Shown here: positions 9,299 to 20,648 of the stretch, piece by piece | Position numbering within the stretch: position 1 is the first letter of the stretch | Layout of the letters: the number at the start of each line of letters is the position of its first letter | NCBI GenBank assembly: GCA_007182875.1 | Contig: AP019515.1 | Coordinates: 209,550-273,549 of the forward strand | From: Vreelandella sulfidaeris | GTDB lineage: Bacteria; Pseudomonadota; Gammaproteobacteria; Pseudomonadales; Halomonadaceae | Direction: 5' to 3' | DNA length: 64,000 bases | Program-made: the position numbers and the translations under genes | Notes under the pieces: generated by a model | Seen by the model: only the letters and a program-made list of their open reading frames with translations | Told to the model about the DNA's origin: nothing | The model's database searches: none

Positions 9299-9937
9299 TT
9301 ACCTGCGCTTTCTGCCGCTCGATCCCGAACTCCGCTGGCTCGACATCTGCAAAGGGCTGCCCTCCATCGCTAGCCAGTAGCAACGTAGATCAGCATCGCC
9401 TCGGACAATCAGCACATCATCATGATTTTGCATCCTTCTCTTCTTTCCCGTATGACAGGTCTCGAAGAGAGGTAGGGCGGTGTGACGTGAAATGAAGGCG
9501 TCGGTGTAGACTACGAGGTTTACACCCCGTGGATTGGCCAACGACGGGAACAGTATGCCGCTAGCACCAGCCTCCAAGGCTAGGTCAGCGAGCAACCAGC
9601 TGGGCGGTTCAACGCGATCATTAAACAAAATTCTACGCCAGTCACAACCCATTTCCTGCCAGAGAGAGTCCCAGTCAGCCGTGTACCCATGGCTGAAGTC
9701 CACTATTGTGGCCAACGCTACCGTGTAGCTCACAATAAGACCGGGTGGCATCAGGGTCGAGAGCTGCCGGCACTCCTCAAGCGCGGTCAGCTCTTCCAGA
9801 GCAAGGTAGAGTGCGGGAACCCGATACGATTGAGGCGACCGCCATGCTGGCGGCGCCTGCGCCACTTGTGGGGGCGATGGCCCAGCGGGGACATGGACAC
9901 GATAGGCTGGTTGATCTGCCAGGCTGGTAAGGATCAT
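9299..9937 (-). CDS. RES-domain toxin (frameshifted)
   Basis: Translated from 9937, with three restored bases (C run at 9890, G runs near 9843 and 9828), the N-terminal half reads VHVPRWAIAPTSGAGAASMG then GGRLNRIGVPALYLALEELT, the RES signature (PTSG-GA, GGR-N, G-PALYLA). Later ASGILFPSLANPRGVNLVVY matches the family end. RES toxins deplete NAD+ by phosphorolysis or hydrolysis in characterised homologues. The last 60 residues (after HTALPLFET) do not look like the family and may be out of frame. The ATG overlaps the antitoxin stop (ATGA), giving the usual antitoxin-then-toxin order. Confidence 0.8.
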   Translation of the reverse strand: MILTSLADQPAYRVHVPAGPSPPQVAQAPPAWRSPQSYRVPALYLALEELTALEECRQLSTLMPPGLIVSYTVALATIVDFSHGYTADWDSLWQEMGCDWRRILFNDRVEPPSWLLADLALEAGASGILFPSLANPRGVNLVVYTDAFISRHTALPLFETCHTGKKRRMQNHDDVLIVRGDADLRCYWLAMEGSPLQMSSQRSSGSSGRKRR

Positions 9938-10352
9938 CCAGCCGCGCCTGCGTGAAGTGATTGAACATAGTTCAATAGATCCTCAGCTCGTCCCTCGCTG
10001 ACCAACTGCTCTGGTGTCCTGAAATTGAATGCGCTGATCGGTTCATTACGAAACCAGAACGCGGCATCCTGAAAATTACCATTTATGTCAGCCGCTGCTC
10101 CCATGACTCGCACCGCATCCCGTAAGTAAGTCTGCAGCTTCTCAGCCCCTGGGCGCGGTTTACAGTAACGCGGTGGACATGCGCCCGCGAGGCCAGCGTC
10201 TGTACATCCATGCCCAGGGCAAGGCAGAACATCCTCGGGCTGATGATTGGGCTCTTGGTTTGCCGTGCCCGAGCTTTCAAGTCAGCGAGGAATTGATTGA
10301 AAGTGTCGGGAGCAACGTAATCGGACGGCTCGATGATTGCTTCAACGCTCAT
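9934..10352 (-). CDS. Xre/MbcA/ParS-type antitoxin (frameshifted)
   Basis: Starts MSVEAIIEPSDYVAPDTF at 10352. A divergent HTH (LALGMDVQTLASRAHVHRVT) is followed, after a break near 10150, by the C-terminal toxin-binding DUF2384 region ISAFNFRTPEQLVSEGRAED ending HAGAAG. In such pairs the C-terminus blocks the RES active site and the complex represses its own promoter. It is 4 bp overlapped with the toxin gene. The promoter should lie in 10353-10400, where the only AT-rich stretch is ATGCATCATATAAC. Confidence 0.8.
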
Positions 10353-10397
10353 AGCCTATTTTCCTGCAAAATGCAGCGATGTTGCTACATAAATGCA

Positions 10398-13173
10398 TCA
10401 TATAACTTCAGCGCTTCGAAGTCCATCTCCGCAAGGTGATGTTTGGTCAACTGAACAGCTTAGGCACTCCTTTACTTCCGCCTTGGCACCGGCAGGCTTG
10501 GATGACCCTCTGCTCGCTTTCACTTGGCCTGTCTGTTCGCTTTTATCCGCTGGCGCTTCGTTGTTTAAAGCCTTTGGCGACCAGCCGAGGTCCCACCTCG
10601 CTTCTTCAGGCGTCGCTGGATAGGTGAGGATGTCCGTACATCTTTCTGCCCAGACACAGCCGATTTCTGCTGTTCTGTAGCACCTTGCGTCGTTTTATCA
10701 ACCATGACAGTAGGGACTGGCTGATGGCTCGGCTGTGTCACTGGGGACTCATGCTCAGCTGTGGCCAGCATTGCCTCCCCAGGCCAAGTTGAATATGGGT
10801 ATCATTCGGTGCGTTATCGGCCTCTGGACTCCAGTCACCCAGCTCAGCCGAAACATCACTATGGTTATCTGCGTCAGCCCCTAGCGTCAGCTGACTAATC
10901 TCTGAAAAGTCATTCGTGGGTTCGGCTTGCTCAGCGATCAGTTCAACATCCCCGCTTGTTGTGGGCGAAATTTGGTCATTGGTCGCTATCTGTGCAACGT
11001 TCCCACCGGCCGCCTCAACAATCTCATTTAGTAACCAAGCTCCCTCTGATTCTCTTTAAATCCTGCTGGAGTCTTAGTATGAATGGAATTACTCATCCCA
11101 TCCTGCTCATAATGTGCAATATCCCCACCGACACCGGGGACATCCTCTAGCAGCCAAGCGCCAACTATAGCCTTTTCGTCGCCTGTTTCAGCTTTGGCTG
11201 AGGCCTGCTGATTCTGGGCATCATTGCCTTTCTGTGCAGCATCCCCACCGCAAGGTATTGGCTGGCCCGTGCCTTCCTGTGTAGTGTTCTCACCTGCCGT
11301 ATGAGAATCGTCCAGCAGCCAGGCACCATCTATAACTTTTCTCCGCCTGTTTCAGCCATTGCGGAAGCCTGCTGGTTCTGGGTGCCATTGCCTTTCTGTG
11401 CAGCATCCCCACCGCAAGGGTGGGCTGGCGCATCTCTTCCTGTGCAGTATTCCCACCTGCCGCATGGAGATCATCCATCAGCTTGGCACCGGCTATATCT
11501 TTTCTTCGCCTGTTTCAACCATTGCGGAGGCCTGCTGGTTCTGGGTGTCATTGCCTTTCTGTGCAGCATCCCCACCGCAAGGGATGGGCTGGCGCGTCTC
11601 TTCCTGTGCAGTATCCCCACCTGCCGCATGGAGATCATCCATCGGCTTGGCACCGGCTATATCTTTCCTTCGCCTGTTTCAACCATTGCGGAGGCCTGCT
11701 GGTTCTGGGTGCCATTGCCTTTCTGTGCAGCATCCCCACCGCAAGGTGGGCTGTCGCGTCTCTTCCTGTGCAGTATTCCCACCTGCCGCCTGGGAATCAT
11801 CTAGCAGCCAGGCGGAAGCCACGTCGGTATTCGTGAGTGATTCATGGCTGAATGTAGAGGTTTTGCTCGCTGCCCCTAAACTCTTCTGTGCAGCATTCCC
11901 ACTGGTTTTCGTTGCATCACCCGTACCCGTAGGCACTGAAGCAAACAGGCTGACATCACATACGTCTGACGCTGGAATACCTTTAGGCTTAGTCATGCGC
12001 TCTTCCCGCTTACCACTGTCTTTTGTTGGCGCAACGCCAGCGTTGCTACTGTGCTTGCCCTGGGGCCGAGGACGGTTACCTCATAAGCGGTTTCTCGCGG
12101 GTATAGGCCTTGGTGTTCTACTGGCAGCTCCACCGCGATCATTCCCTGAACTCGATTATGCCGGAACGTACCCGCCACAACGCTTGGTCAGATGGCAACG
12201 TCCAGGTCTTCGCCGCTTCGCTCCCTCTGGCACTCCCTCGATTTCAGTGATGAGCCAGCCGCGATCGGCCAATGCTGCCAAAAGTACCTGTGTAAACTCC
12301 CTGATTTACCTGGGGCTCGAAAGTCACCGCCAAAGGCCGCGGCAACGTCATCATCCAGCTTGAAAGGGCTGTCTCCCGAACATGATGTTCGGAGAGGTAA
12401 AGCCGCTCACCAACGCGGAAGCCTGCCGCTTTGACACGCTTCGCTAAACCTTTCACCTGATAGGGTACTTGGGGAACCACTCGCAAGAACGTTTCGATCG
12501 CCAGCTCCTGGACATTCAGATTCTCAAGCACCTTGCGTTTCGCCTCGTGTAGCGAGGCCGTCTATCTCGCAGCTGCTGGAGGAGAGTGACTGCGCGGCGC
12601 ACCCCTTGCTACTGAGGCCAGGGAAAGCCACTGGCATCAGGTTGGGAGAATGCTCGTATTTTACTGCCAGCAACAGTATGGCTCGCTCATCCTCAGGCAG
12701 CTCCCACCACGCGGGGAACTTTGCCAACAGACGCCCGCTCTGTTTATCGTGGTAGGACAGGCGGACCCACTGCCCGTCCTGTTTCGCATGCGAAACAGTC
12801 TTGCCAATATCATGTGCTGCCGCGGCAAGAGAGGAGGGATCGGCACCTTCGTACTCGAAGGCCTCATCGATCACGCCTAGATGGTGCTCAAGCAGTGTCG
12901 TACTGTGGCCGTCACCGCAAAAGCATCAGGGTGAGCCTGGAGGTAGCCGAGCAACTGGTTAATTAGCGGCATGTGATGTGCCGGAACGTTACCCGACAGC
13001 TGCGCTTTCACTGGCTTGAAGTTAATCGGATCAGGATAAGGCATGTACGTAATTGAGAGATCCATGCCCCGGAACTCACCGCGAGATTTAGCGCGCTGTC
13101 GACGTGTTATTAATCCCATTCCCACTATGAGCAGAACGATCACAGAGCCTGCAGCCATTCCCCGGCTAACCAT
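10398..13173 (-). CDS. Membrane-anchored HD-domain protein with long repeat tail; relaxase (MobH-like) candidate (frameshifted)
   Basis: From 13173: an N-terminal helix (AAGSVIVLLIVGMGLITRRQ), a linker, then an HD-type core with LAAAAHDIGKTVSHA (metal-binding His-Asp) and PAWWELPEDERAILLL, a second module containing NVQELAIETFLRVVPQVPYQ and YLSEHHVRETA, and a very acidic, Gln/Ala-rich tail. The tail contains four to five 55-residue tandem repeats (11190-11830), then ends near 10398. Total about 900 residues; many frame breaks. MobH relaxases of conjugative elements have an HD-containing TraI_2 domain, and no other relaxase is visible here, so this is the best candidate, but a membrane anchor would be unusual. 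It may instead be an accessory transfer protein. Confidence 0.5.
11190..11830. repeat. Tandem 165-bp repeats inside the HD-protein gene
   Basis: The marker CAGCATCCCCACCGCAAGG recurs at 11237, 11401, 11563 and 11728, spacing 164, 162 and 165 bp. On the coding (minus) strand each unit encodes about 55 residues with AAGGNTAQEE, GDAAQKGNGTQNQQASAM and ETGEEK, joined by GAWLLDD. More diverged units (GAWLLED, GAWLLNE) extend to about 11000. 165 is a multiple of three; the 164 and 162 spacings fit missing homopolymer bases. Confidence 0.88.
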
Positions 13174-13255
13174 GGCCAGACAACACGCAACCTTGCTAGG
13201 ACGACCTCAGTGGCCGCTGATGCCGCGTTCGCGGGGTTTATCTCTTCGTCACCCT

Positions 13256-14166
13256 CTAACCAAAGCCAGCGCCAGCTAGCCACTCCTGCAGCGTTTCCGG
13301 CCCCATGAAGTAAAAGCAGTAGCCGCGGCGAGACTGTAGAAGATAGTTAGAGCAATAACGGAACTTAGCAGTGTCGAGCGATACCCCATCAAACTCATGT
13401 CATACGCTCCAGGCGCTTGATACGCCGATATGTCGGCGGGTGTGTCGAGAAAGCCCCAGTTCGACTCAAGACCCGAGGAGAGCTTACTGAGAAATCGGCA
13501 GCCTGCTATTGGTGAGGTCACACTTGCTGCATCACGGTCGGCACGATATTCCATGAGGCGTCCCAGGTGGCGATCCATGACTTTAAAACCCTAATGCCAA
13601 GCGAATCCCCAAGCTCGCCACAGAAAAGTACAAGCCGCTCAACAGGCCAATCAGGGAATGGGACGAAGAATTGTATAGATCAACCGCGCCAGCCAAAGCG
13701 CCACCCGCAAAATGCTGTGCTGCGTCCACCAGTATAGGCTCGCAGACGCATCGCCGCGGCGAAGGTGTGACCTCTCGTGCGCCAGCAGCCACCAAGCTCA
13801 TCAGGAGGCAGATTGAGGGCGCCCGGGAAACGATTACAACGCCACCCGTAAGGCTCGGTATTGCATAGGCCTGAAGGGCAGGGTCTCGTAAACCCAGACA
13901 TGATCTGCAATCTCACGAGCCCCTGGGAATAGTCGGCCGATCCGGTAACTGGCTGGCGCCAGCCTAAGCCCTAGCCAGGCGAGGGCAGTCAGGCCCCACC
14001 TGCGAGGAAGGTGGCCTTGGCCAGCCAAGTGACAGTCATCAGCTCGCCAGGGGCGCATAAACTCCAGGGGCAAGCCAATGAAGACCACGACCGGCAATAC
14101 CACCATCACAGTAAAACCAAGCGCCCCAGCGAAACAGGCCGAAAAGGCAGACAGAAGCGCTAGCAT
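13256..14166 (-). CDS. M48-family membrane metalloprotease (frameshifted)
   Basis: Starts at 14166 with a hydrophobic segment (ACFAGALGFTVMVVLPVVVF). The zinc site is LPPDELVALLAHERSH (HExxH) after restoring bases near 13790, and the third ligand motif EYRADRDA lies near 13545, the M48/HtpX arrangement. Two more hydrophobic helices follow and the protein ends FMGPETLQEWLAGAGFG. About 300 residues. It lies between traC and the HD gene in the transfer operon, so it may process pilus or channel proteins or perform quality control in the inner membrane; that role is inferred from position. Confidence 0.72.
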
Positions 14167-14175
14167 AGGCCAAGC

Positions 14176-16768
14176 CTACCCTTTGCCCTCGGCCAGCATG
14201 CGGATGGCCTCCTGGGTGCTGTGGCCCTCCTCGGTGAGCTTCATCAGACGCGCCTGGTCCTTGGGATTGGTCGAATATAGGAAGTAGGAGTAAGGATCGA
14301 CCACAAAGCGGAAAAGGCCACCCTCGTGCTTGACGAAGACCTCCGAATAGCCGGCACCGGGCTTCACACCGCGCAGCATATCGAACAGGAATTCATCCTC
14401 ACCGCCCAATTTACCGTTCTTTGGGCGTAGTCCAGCGAGGGACCAGACTGCTTGAGTACGAATGTCCATGGCGCGTTGTCGAAGGCAGCCTGAGCGGCCG
14501 GCGACAGGTCGGTATCCTTAAAGCCCTGAGTAATGAAGCCGGCACTGCCGTAATACTTACGGATGCGCCGGAAGGCGGTTTCGATAAACTTCCCGCTTTT
14601 CGGGTCCGCGAGTAGATCCCATGCCTCATCGATCAGCATCATTTTCGGGATGTTGCGTGGGCGCAGATACATGTCCCGCGTCGTCCGAGCCATCAGGAGT
14701 GTCATGACCACATTCCGAAGCTCACGATCGACGTTTAGCTCTTCCAGCTCGAGTATGGTGAACTCATTGGAAAGATCCAGCTGGGGCTCACCGTTGAACC
14801 ATGCGGCATGCCGACCTACGGCATACGGCTCCAACTGCAACGCAATACTCTTGGCCACCGGATCACTGTCTGCCCGGGACTCAAGCCACTGATAGACATG
14901 CTTGGTTTCCATGACCTCGCCATGTTTATCGTGCGCCTCAAGGATGCCTTTTCGATCAACTGGTATTCGTAGTTGTCGGGCTCACCTAGGGGAACGCCAT
15001 CTGAGATATGGCATCCTTCAGCACCGGGATCATTTCTGCGATCTCGCTGCCGCCTTCATCATCGTCGTAACGCTGCTTGCCTTTGATACCCCAGAATGGG
15101 TTAAGTGAGACCGGATGGTTAGGATCAAACCTCAGTTCCTGACCGCCCAGCAGTTCACACAGCTCCTTATAAGAGCCGCCCACGTCAATGATACGGACCA
15201 CGCCATCACGACAGCGCATGTCGGTAACGAATTCGTTGGCAGGAATGACTTACCCGCACCCGAGGTCGCGATCACCGAAAAATTGTATGAGGTGGCCGAA
15301 TCAAAATGTCGATACACGACATTTGACCGCGGCGAGAAACCAGCAACAGTCCGTTTGCGTAGAGGTAAGGGTTCCCCTGTGGGTCTTTGCGTACTACTGG
15401 CCCGTTACCGCCCCAATCGCCCTGGCAGATTGAGGCGCAAGCGCCGTTTAGGCTGGACACCATCTGTGCCCGCTGAAGGCCTGATGTAGGCTTGTCCATG
15501 CGTGGGTTGTAGCCCCATGGCAAAGACGACAACCAGATAGGCAGCGAGATATAGCGTTCACGCGAGGCTCTGAAGCCTGCTTTCCGCCACAACGAGGAAA
15601 CATAGTCCGCGTCCGAAGCTGCTCGCTCAGGCTCGGTGATGATGTTGATCCCCGACCACATACGTACCGGGCAGTAGTTCGAGCGAGTATCGTTGAGCAG
15701 CTGCTGGTATCTCTACGCCGCGTGAAGAGATGCGGCATCATCCCCTTATACCACTCGGAATCACTCATGCACTGCTTTGAGATCATGCCCATTCGCATGG
15801 TGATGTCATCACGAGCCTTTCGGTGTTCGGCTTGTAGATGGTGGTATACATCCAGTAGGCCGGCGCGATCCGATCGGTCGCCGACTTCAACTCCCAAGCA
15901 TGTCACCGGTCATGTAGAGACGCAGGTAGTCCGGGTAGGTGTCGATGGTCAAAGGGACAACATCCACCTCCCTTTCATTGTCGCTAAACTGGACTGCACC
16001 CGAGGACTTCACTCGAATGCGTGTGCGCTTATCGAAAATGGAATCAATGAAGTGACCACTTTCCTCCTCCAGGCGTTGAAGCTCCCTGGCACCATTTGTG
16101 GGTTGGCTATGCGGCGCACACGTCGCGTACCCAATTCGTTCATCAGGGCAGGGGACAGGCCCATAGAGCTGAATGTCCCCATCACCGACTGCCGGAATTC
16201 GTCGCACATGTGCCGCCATGAACGAATCTCTTCAGCATGCTCTGGGTCACCGCCAAAGGTCATGGTGAAAAGGCGAAGTAATGCACCTCCCGGGGATATA
16301 GACGCTCATTCGGTAGGAGGCTTTTGTTCCCGGCCGCGGCGTCAAGCATGTGCTTGCTACGGCGCTCTACCAGCTCTTGGAGCATAGGGTCTTTGCAGTA
16401 ACGTAACCGCCGTGCCTGCCAGGTATTTATCCGGTCCTCAATGGCCGGCGAACTATGGGCGACGAACTGGATAACCGTGTCCGCTGGCGCTCGCGTAATC
16501 AGCGACTCGATTTGCTCCTCGATGTCCTTGCCAGCCACCATCAATGGCGCAAACTGGACGCCGAAGCCAAGCTGAGGATGTTTACCATCATCCCGGACAC
16601 AGTAGTTATCTTCATAGTCGATGTAGGGGAGCAGGCTCGCGGGATCATCCCGCTCAGTCAGCGCCTCGGCTGCCTGGAGGGGAGGGCGCGATCGCCATAA
16701 TCGGGAGCGCCCTGCTGGATCATGCGGCGCACTTGGTGCCGCATACGAGTCATCGCGGTTATCTTCAT
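14176..16768 (-). CDS. traC: TraC, F-type T4SS ATPase (VirB4 family; frameshifted)
   Basis: About 860 residues starting MKITAMTRMRHQVRRMIQQG, with GGAG 7 bases upstream of the ATG at 16768. The Walker A region near 15245-15290 reads VIATSGAGKSF (expected GxxGxGKS; broken by an indel), Walker B is KMMLIDEAWDLLADP near 14640, then ITQGFKDTDLSPAAQAAF and the C-terminal KHEGGLFRFVVDPYSYFLYS typical of TraC. It powers pilus assembly at the inner membrane. At least six frame breaks (about 16680, 16260, 15905, 15450, 15250, 14985, 14420). Confidence 0.92.
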
Positions 16769-16769
16769 A

Positions 16770-17266
16770 TCAATTCTCCGGGACGATCTGCATTTGCGGC
16801 TGAATGCGATAAGGATTCACGCTGGCGTCTTGCCCTCTCGGCGCGATGTGTTGAACACCCGGAGAAGGTCCGATCATGCCTGCCCCAATGCCATCGTCAC
16901 GCAGCTGGCCATAACTCCAGTCATCGGGCAGAGTCACATACAGGTACTCGCCCGATCGTAGAATGCCGTCATCACCGCGCCATGGCGCCACCCAGATACG
17001 CACCGGTTTACCTGGCTGGTAGACAGGCATATCGGTTAGGCCTCCCCGCTATAGGGTCGCCATTGCTCGATCTTTTCTTCTTCAGCTTCTGAGCCATCCT
17101 TACGGCCCTCCATCACTGTTTCAGAGGAACCACTATTTGCCACCGCAGCTTCATAAACATCGCCGGTACCGACACACTCGCTTCCCAGCTCACAATCATG
17201 CTGGACAGTGGCACACCCACCGAGGAACAGCAGGGCGGTCAAGGGGATCATCAACTTTAAGCTCAT
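16770..17266 (-). CDS. traV: TraV, outer-membrane lipoprotein of the T4SS core (frameshifted)
   Basis: Signal peptide and lipobox at the start (MSLKLMIPLTALLFLGGC, Cys 18 would be lipidated) followed by acidic linker and, after a break near 17036, KPVRIWVAPWRGDDGILRSG, a TraV hallmark (R-I-W-V-A-P-W). About 165 residues. Stop is 2 bp before the traC start. TraV forms the outer ring of the core complex with TraK and TraB. Confidence 0.88.
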
Positions 17267-17270
17267 CGTA

Positions 17271-18749
17271 TTAGCCCTCGCTCGGCATCTTGTCGGCCAG
17301 CTCGTAGGCTTCCCACTCGAGCTTCTGGCCTTCCTGGATTACAACAGTGCCACGGCGCCCTGATGGAACCTCGATCACCGGGAACATGGATTCAGCCTCT
17401 TCGATGTAACGCTCTGCCAGTATCTCCATCGCGCGGCCTGCACCGCCGTACATGCCAACCTCGGCGACACTGTTCGGGTCGATGGTGTTGACAACGCCGC
17501 TGCCTGTGACAGCCGATTCAGCACCTTGAGCTGCTGTTGCAGCAATGCTGCTGGCGCCTTCTGCGAAGCCAGCAAGCATGGCCTTACCCAGCAGGGCGCC
17601 AGCACGTCGCTCAACTTTGCCGCGAAGCCCCAGACGGCCATCCGAGTCCACGATGTAGCCATTGATTGGAGACTCAAGCATCATTCCAGTCCGTGTATCG
17701 ACACAGGAAATACGAGAGACGTTGATATGCGCTCGCTCGCTCGACAAATCACCGTAGCCACCGCCCATACCAAAGCAGTCAGCGAGGCGATACCGCGCAC
17801 TGCCAGGTAGGAATGCATCGTTTTGAATGCGGAATAGCACCGGCTGAGGGTTGTTGCGGGTACGCTCGGCAGCGCCAAAGTCAGCGCCAGTCAACATTGC
17901 CACCTCAGAGAACGACCCCATAGGGAGGAACCCAGCTTTAGGTGGCCCCAGATCCTCTTCTTCGTCATCCTGCTGAGCCGCTTCATTACGTAAGATGCGA
18001 GCGCTGGACTCACCACTTGAGCCATTGAGTACGATCGGGTCAGCCGGTCCTTCTTCCTTCTGGAGCTGTGGAAACTGTGAAGGAATGACGCCGCCCTGTG
18101 TCGACGATTGTTGCCTCGGGGTAAACCGGCACGGCCAGAGTCACCATCTCGACGCGCTACCGGGGCGGAGGTACCGCGCCAGCGTCGTCGCCTCGGGGGC
18201 GAAGATAGTCAGACGGGGCACGGTTGGCGTCGGTGCTTCTGTTTGAAGATGTGCCAATGCGAACCTCACTGGTGCCATCATCTCCGCTAGAAATATCGGC
18301 TAGTCGTGTGCGCAGCGACTCCATGGTTTCCCGCGTTTGCTCGCGTTCGGATTCCATGCCAGCCTGCATTTCTTCGAGCTGCGCCTGAAGTCGTGCATCC
18401 CTCTGCTCTTGACTCTCGCGCTGGTCTGCCAATTCTTCATGAGCCTCCCTTAACTGTTGTTGAAGTCGGGAAATAGTGACTTCCTCCCCATGCCGTGTAT
18501 CCGGCGTGGTGTCCATAAATTCCGGGAGGGGCGCTTTATTGCTACTGTTGTCTCGTGCGCTAATAGCGTTACTTGCCACAAGCCAGATGACTAGGCAGGC
18601 CCCACCACCATATAGAAGCCACTTTCTTCCCTGCGCTCGCTCCAACAGGCTCTGAGAGACTACCTTGACTTAGCTCGGGCCTTGGCCACCCTAGAAGGCT
18701 TGTCCTGGCCCGATTCATTCGGCTGCTGGTTGTTCTGATCTTCAGCCAC
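17271..18749 (-). CDS. traB: TraB, T4SS core protein (VirB10 family; frameshifted)
   Basis: GTG start at 18749 behind GGAGG, overlapping the traK stop. A cytoplasmic tail, one helix (WLLYGGGACLVIWLVASNAI), a coiled coil (ISRLQQQLREAHEELADQRE and following), and the C-terminal VirB10/TraB domain: FSEVAMLTGADFGAAERTRN, NPQPVLFRI, ADCFGMGGGYGDLSSERAHI, SISCVDTRTG and GYIVDSDGRLGLRGKV. It ends at 17271. Breaks lie near 18660 and 17930-18150. It spans both membranes and links the ATPase layer to the outer ring. Confidence 0.92.
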
Positions 18750-19412
18750 GGTCAACCTCCACGACGATCATTCGGGGCTGATCGCGCTCACTTACCGTGT
18801 CCCCTTCCAAGGAAACAGCAACGACGCCATCGCGGTAGAAGTCACGAGGCTCGACTTCAAGGGAGGTATCAGAAGACAGCCGGTAAATATTCACGACATG
18901 GCCGGAACCACGGTACTGGGTTTCCGCTGTGAGCTTGAGCGTGCCGCCATTAGGCATTTCAAGTCGGGCACTAGGCGGGCGCCAGCCGGCTCAAACCCGC
19001 TAGGGCGAGCCCCTGGAAAGCGGACAGGATAGTGTCAGCAATCCAACGATCCTTGGGCCGGCTTTCCTTTCGGGCTCTGCGGATAGGTCAGGGCGTTTCG
19101 ATACCGGAACACCTGGGCATCGATGCCGCTTTCCGGCGCTAGCTTCACCGTGAAGGCCTCGCCGCTTCGCAGCTGGATGAAGATAGAGAACGGGTCGGCT
19201 TCGTCTGCAGGACGGATGAGGAGACCACGTTTGCCATCAGTCGGCACAGGGTTGTCACGCAACTCGGCCTCGGGGATAACAATCGTAGAGTACGGCTCTG
19301 GGAATACCAGCCGGTTATAAGCATCGGTGGATACAACCACCTTCTGGACATCATCGCTGGCGCTGACAAAGGTGGCGACGGCAAGCGCCGCCACCATGAC
19401 CAGCCCCTGCAT
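18742..19412 (-). CDS. traK: TraK, T4SS core protein (VirB9-like secretin; frameshifted)
   Basis: Signal sequence MQGLVMVAALAVATFVSA, then STDAYNRLVFPEPYSTIVIP, the usual TraK start of the mature protein (N-R-L-x-F-P). After a break near 19035 it continues through SARLEMPNGGTLKLTAETQY to IVVEVDRG-stop. About 225 residues. The ATG at 19412 is chosen because the traE stop lies just upstream. Works with TraV and TraB in the outer-membrane core. Confidence 0.9.
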
Positions 19413-19422
19413 CTTAGGCTTT

Positions 19423-19979
19423 TCATTCGTCCTCCAAAGAGAAACCAGCGACATACGGAACGCCACCGCTGAAGGAATAGCGGACACGGTAAGCAATCGG
19501 TTCGTCTTCGATCTGTTCGGTGCCATGCCAAGCCCGCAAGCGCCCATAAACTCGCACTGTGCCGTCTAGGACTTGGGTCCCTTCAATGAACAAGGCCTGG
19601 GTACGCTCAGATTTCTCCAGGTCTGGAATCCGTGCTTGTAGATCATTGCCGACCTTGGCATAGAGGGCCGGCGTCATCCGGTTCTGGAACCGAGCGTATT
19701 GGCTTCTCACGTTCCTTGGGGTCCAAGAGCTGTGCAGCTGGGCATCCGCCATGGCTATCTCAGTGAGGTAGCTCGCATCGGTATAACCAGCGCTGGCGCC
19801 CACCTCGACCGGCCCATCCACGACGTGCAGGTTGTAGGGAACCAGCCGGGTTGGCATATTGGCGCTGAGCTGGACATAGCTCTGCAAGACATAGATCAGC
19901 AACCCAGTCAGGAGCAGGGTGCAGAACATCCAGCCCTGGCAGCGACCCACTGATTTCGCAATGCATTGAGGTATTTCAT
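19423..19979 (-). CDS. traE: TraE, T4SS inner-membrane core protein (frameshifted)
   Basis: Starts MKYLNALRNQWVAARAG at 19979, overlapping the traL stop as TGATG. A missing G near 19935 then leads into the helix MFCTLLLTGLLIYVLQSYVQ and the periplasmic TraE domain (QNRMTPALYAKVGNDLQARI, FIEGTQVLDGTVRVYGRLRA, YRVRYSFSGGVPYVAGFSLE). About 185 residues. A longer in-frame start at 20025 exists but would overlap traL by 46 bp and lose the usual N-terminus. Confidence 0.9.
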
Positions 19980-20270
19980 CAGCGAATGTACTCCAATCGC
20001 ATTGGCCTAGGTGCGTATTTGCCAAGCAGCGGGTCTAACTTGAGCCCCATCCGCCACAAGCCATGCTGCACTTGTCCCCGCTTCTGGCCGGCACGCATCT
20101 TCTTAGCCATCATCATGAGAAAGATCCCCGCAAATAGGCCTGGGATAAAACCGCATGATGATGCCCACGCCGATCACCATGATGGCGACAACCACCTCGG
20201 TCATCTCCCAGGCGAAGATGGGGATAGGGGCATCAACATCCTGCGGTATCCGATAGGACTCGTTAGACAT
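19979..20270 (-). CDS. traL: TraL, small membrane protein of the T4SS (frameshifted)
   Basis: About 97 residues: MSNESYRIPQDVDAPIPIFA, then two adjacent helices (EVVVAIMVIGVGIIM and, after removal of one T near 20140, FIPGLFAGIFLMMMAKKMRA) and the conserved tail HGLWRMGLKLDPLLGKYAP. Size, PRPM/YIR end and position between traA and traE fit TraL. Confidence 0.88.
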
Positions 20271-20287
20271 GACCCGCGACTCCTAAC

Positions 20288-20648
20288 TCAGGTGCCTGAG
20301 AACCAGCTGAAGATTTCCTTGATCATGAAGGGCCGACCGCAAAGGCACCGGCGATCCCTAGACCCAGGAACGCAGGGCAGCAGATTGACGTCCAAGGCCC
20401 ACCAGGCAACCTATGATCAGCGCCAGAATGGAAATGCCGATACCGAAGGGCCCATGCGCCAGCTCTTCAACCTTGTCAGCGAAGTCTTCAAAGTCTTCCT
20501 GTGCCCATGCTGGCATCGCCAGGAAAGCGGTAGTAGCAACCAACAGTGAGCGCTCTGCTGCTCGCTTCTTGTTCATGCGGAGGCATTCGACTAGATGAGC
20601 GAGCTTGCCCTGCTTGGTTGTGGCCTGGGTATCTACGGAAGTAGTCAT
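20288..20648 (-). CDS. traA: TraA, F-type propilin (frameshifted)
   Basis: About 120 residues. A long leader (MTTSVDTQATTKQ through MNKKRAAERSLLVATTAFLA) ends in MPAWA, a good leader-peptidase site, giving a mature pilin of about 70 residues beginning QEDFEDFADKVEELAHG. Two hydrophobic helices follow (FGIGISILALIIGCLVGLG and, after a break near 20375, LGLGIAGAFAVGPFMI). The start overlaps the transglycosylase stop (ATGA). This is the pilus subunit. Confidence 0.87.

Noticed and set aside
11190..11830. CRISPR-like regular repeats
   Set aside because: The units are 165 bp without short repeat/spacer alternation, and they translate in frame on the minus strand as protein repeats.
11359..12363. 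334-codon plus-strand ORF
   Set aside because: It is antisense to the repeat tail of the HD protein; its repeated peptide is a shadow of the in-frame minus-strand repeats.
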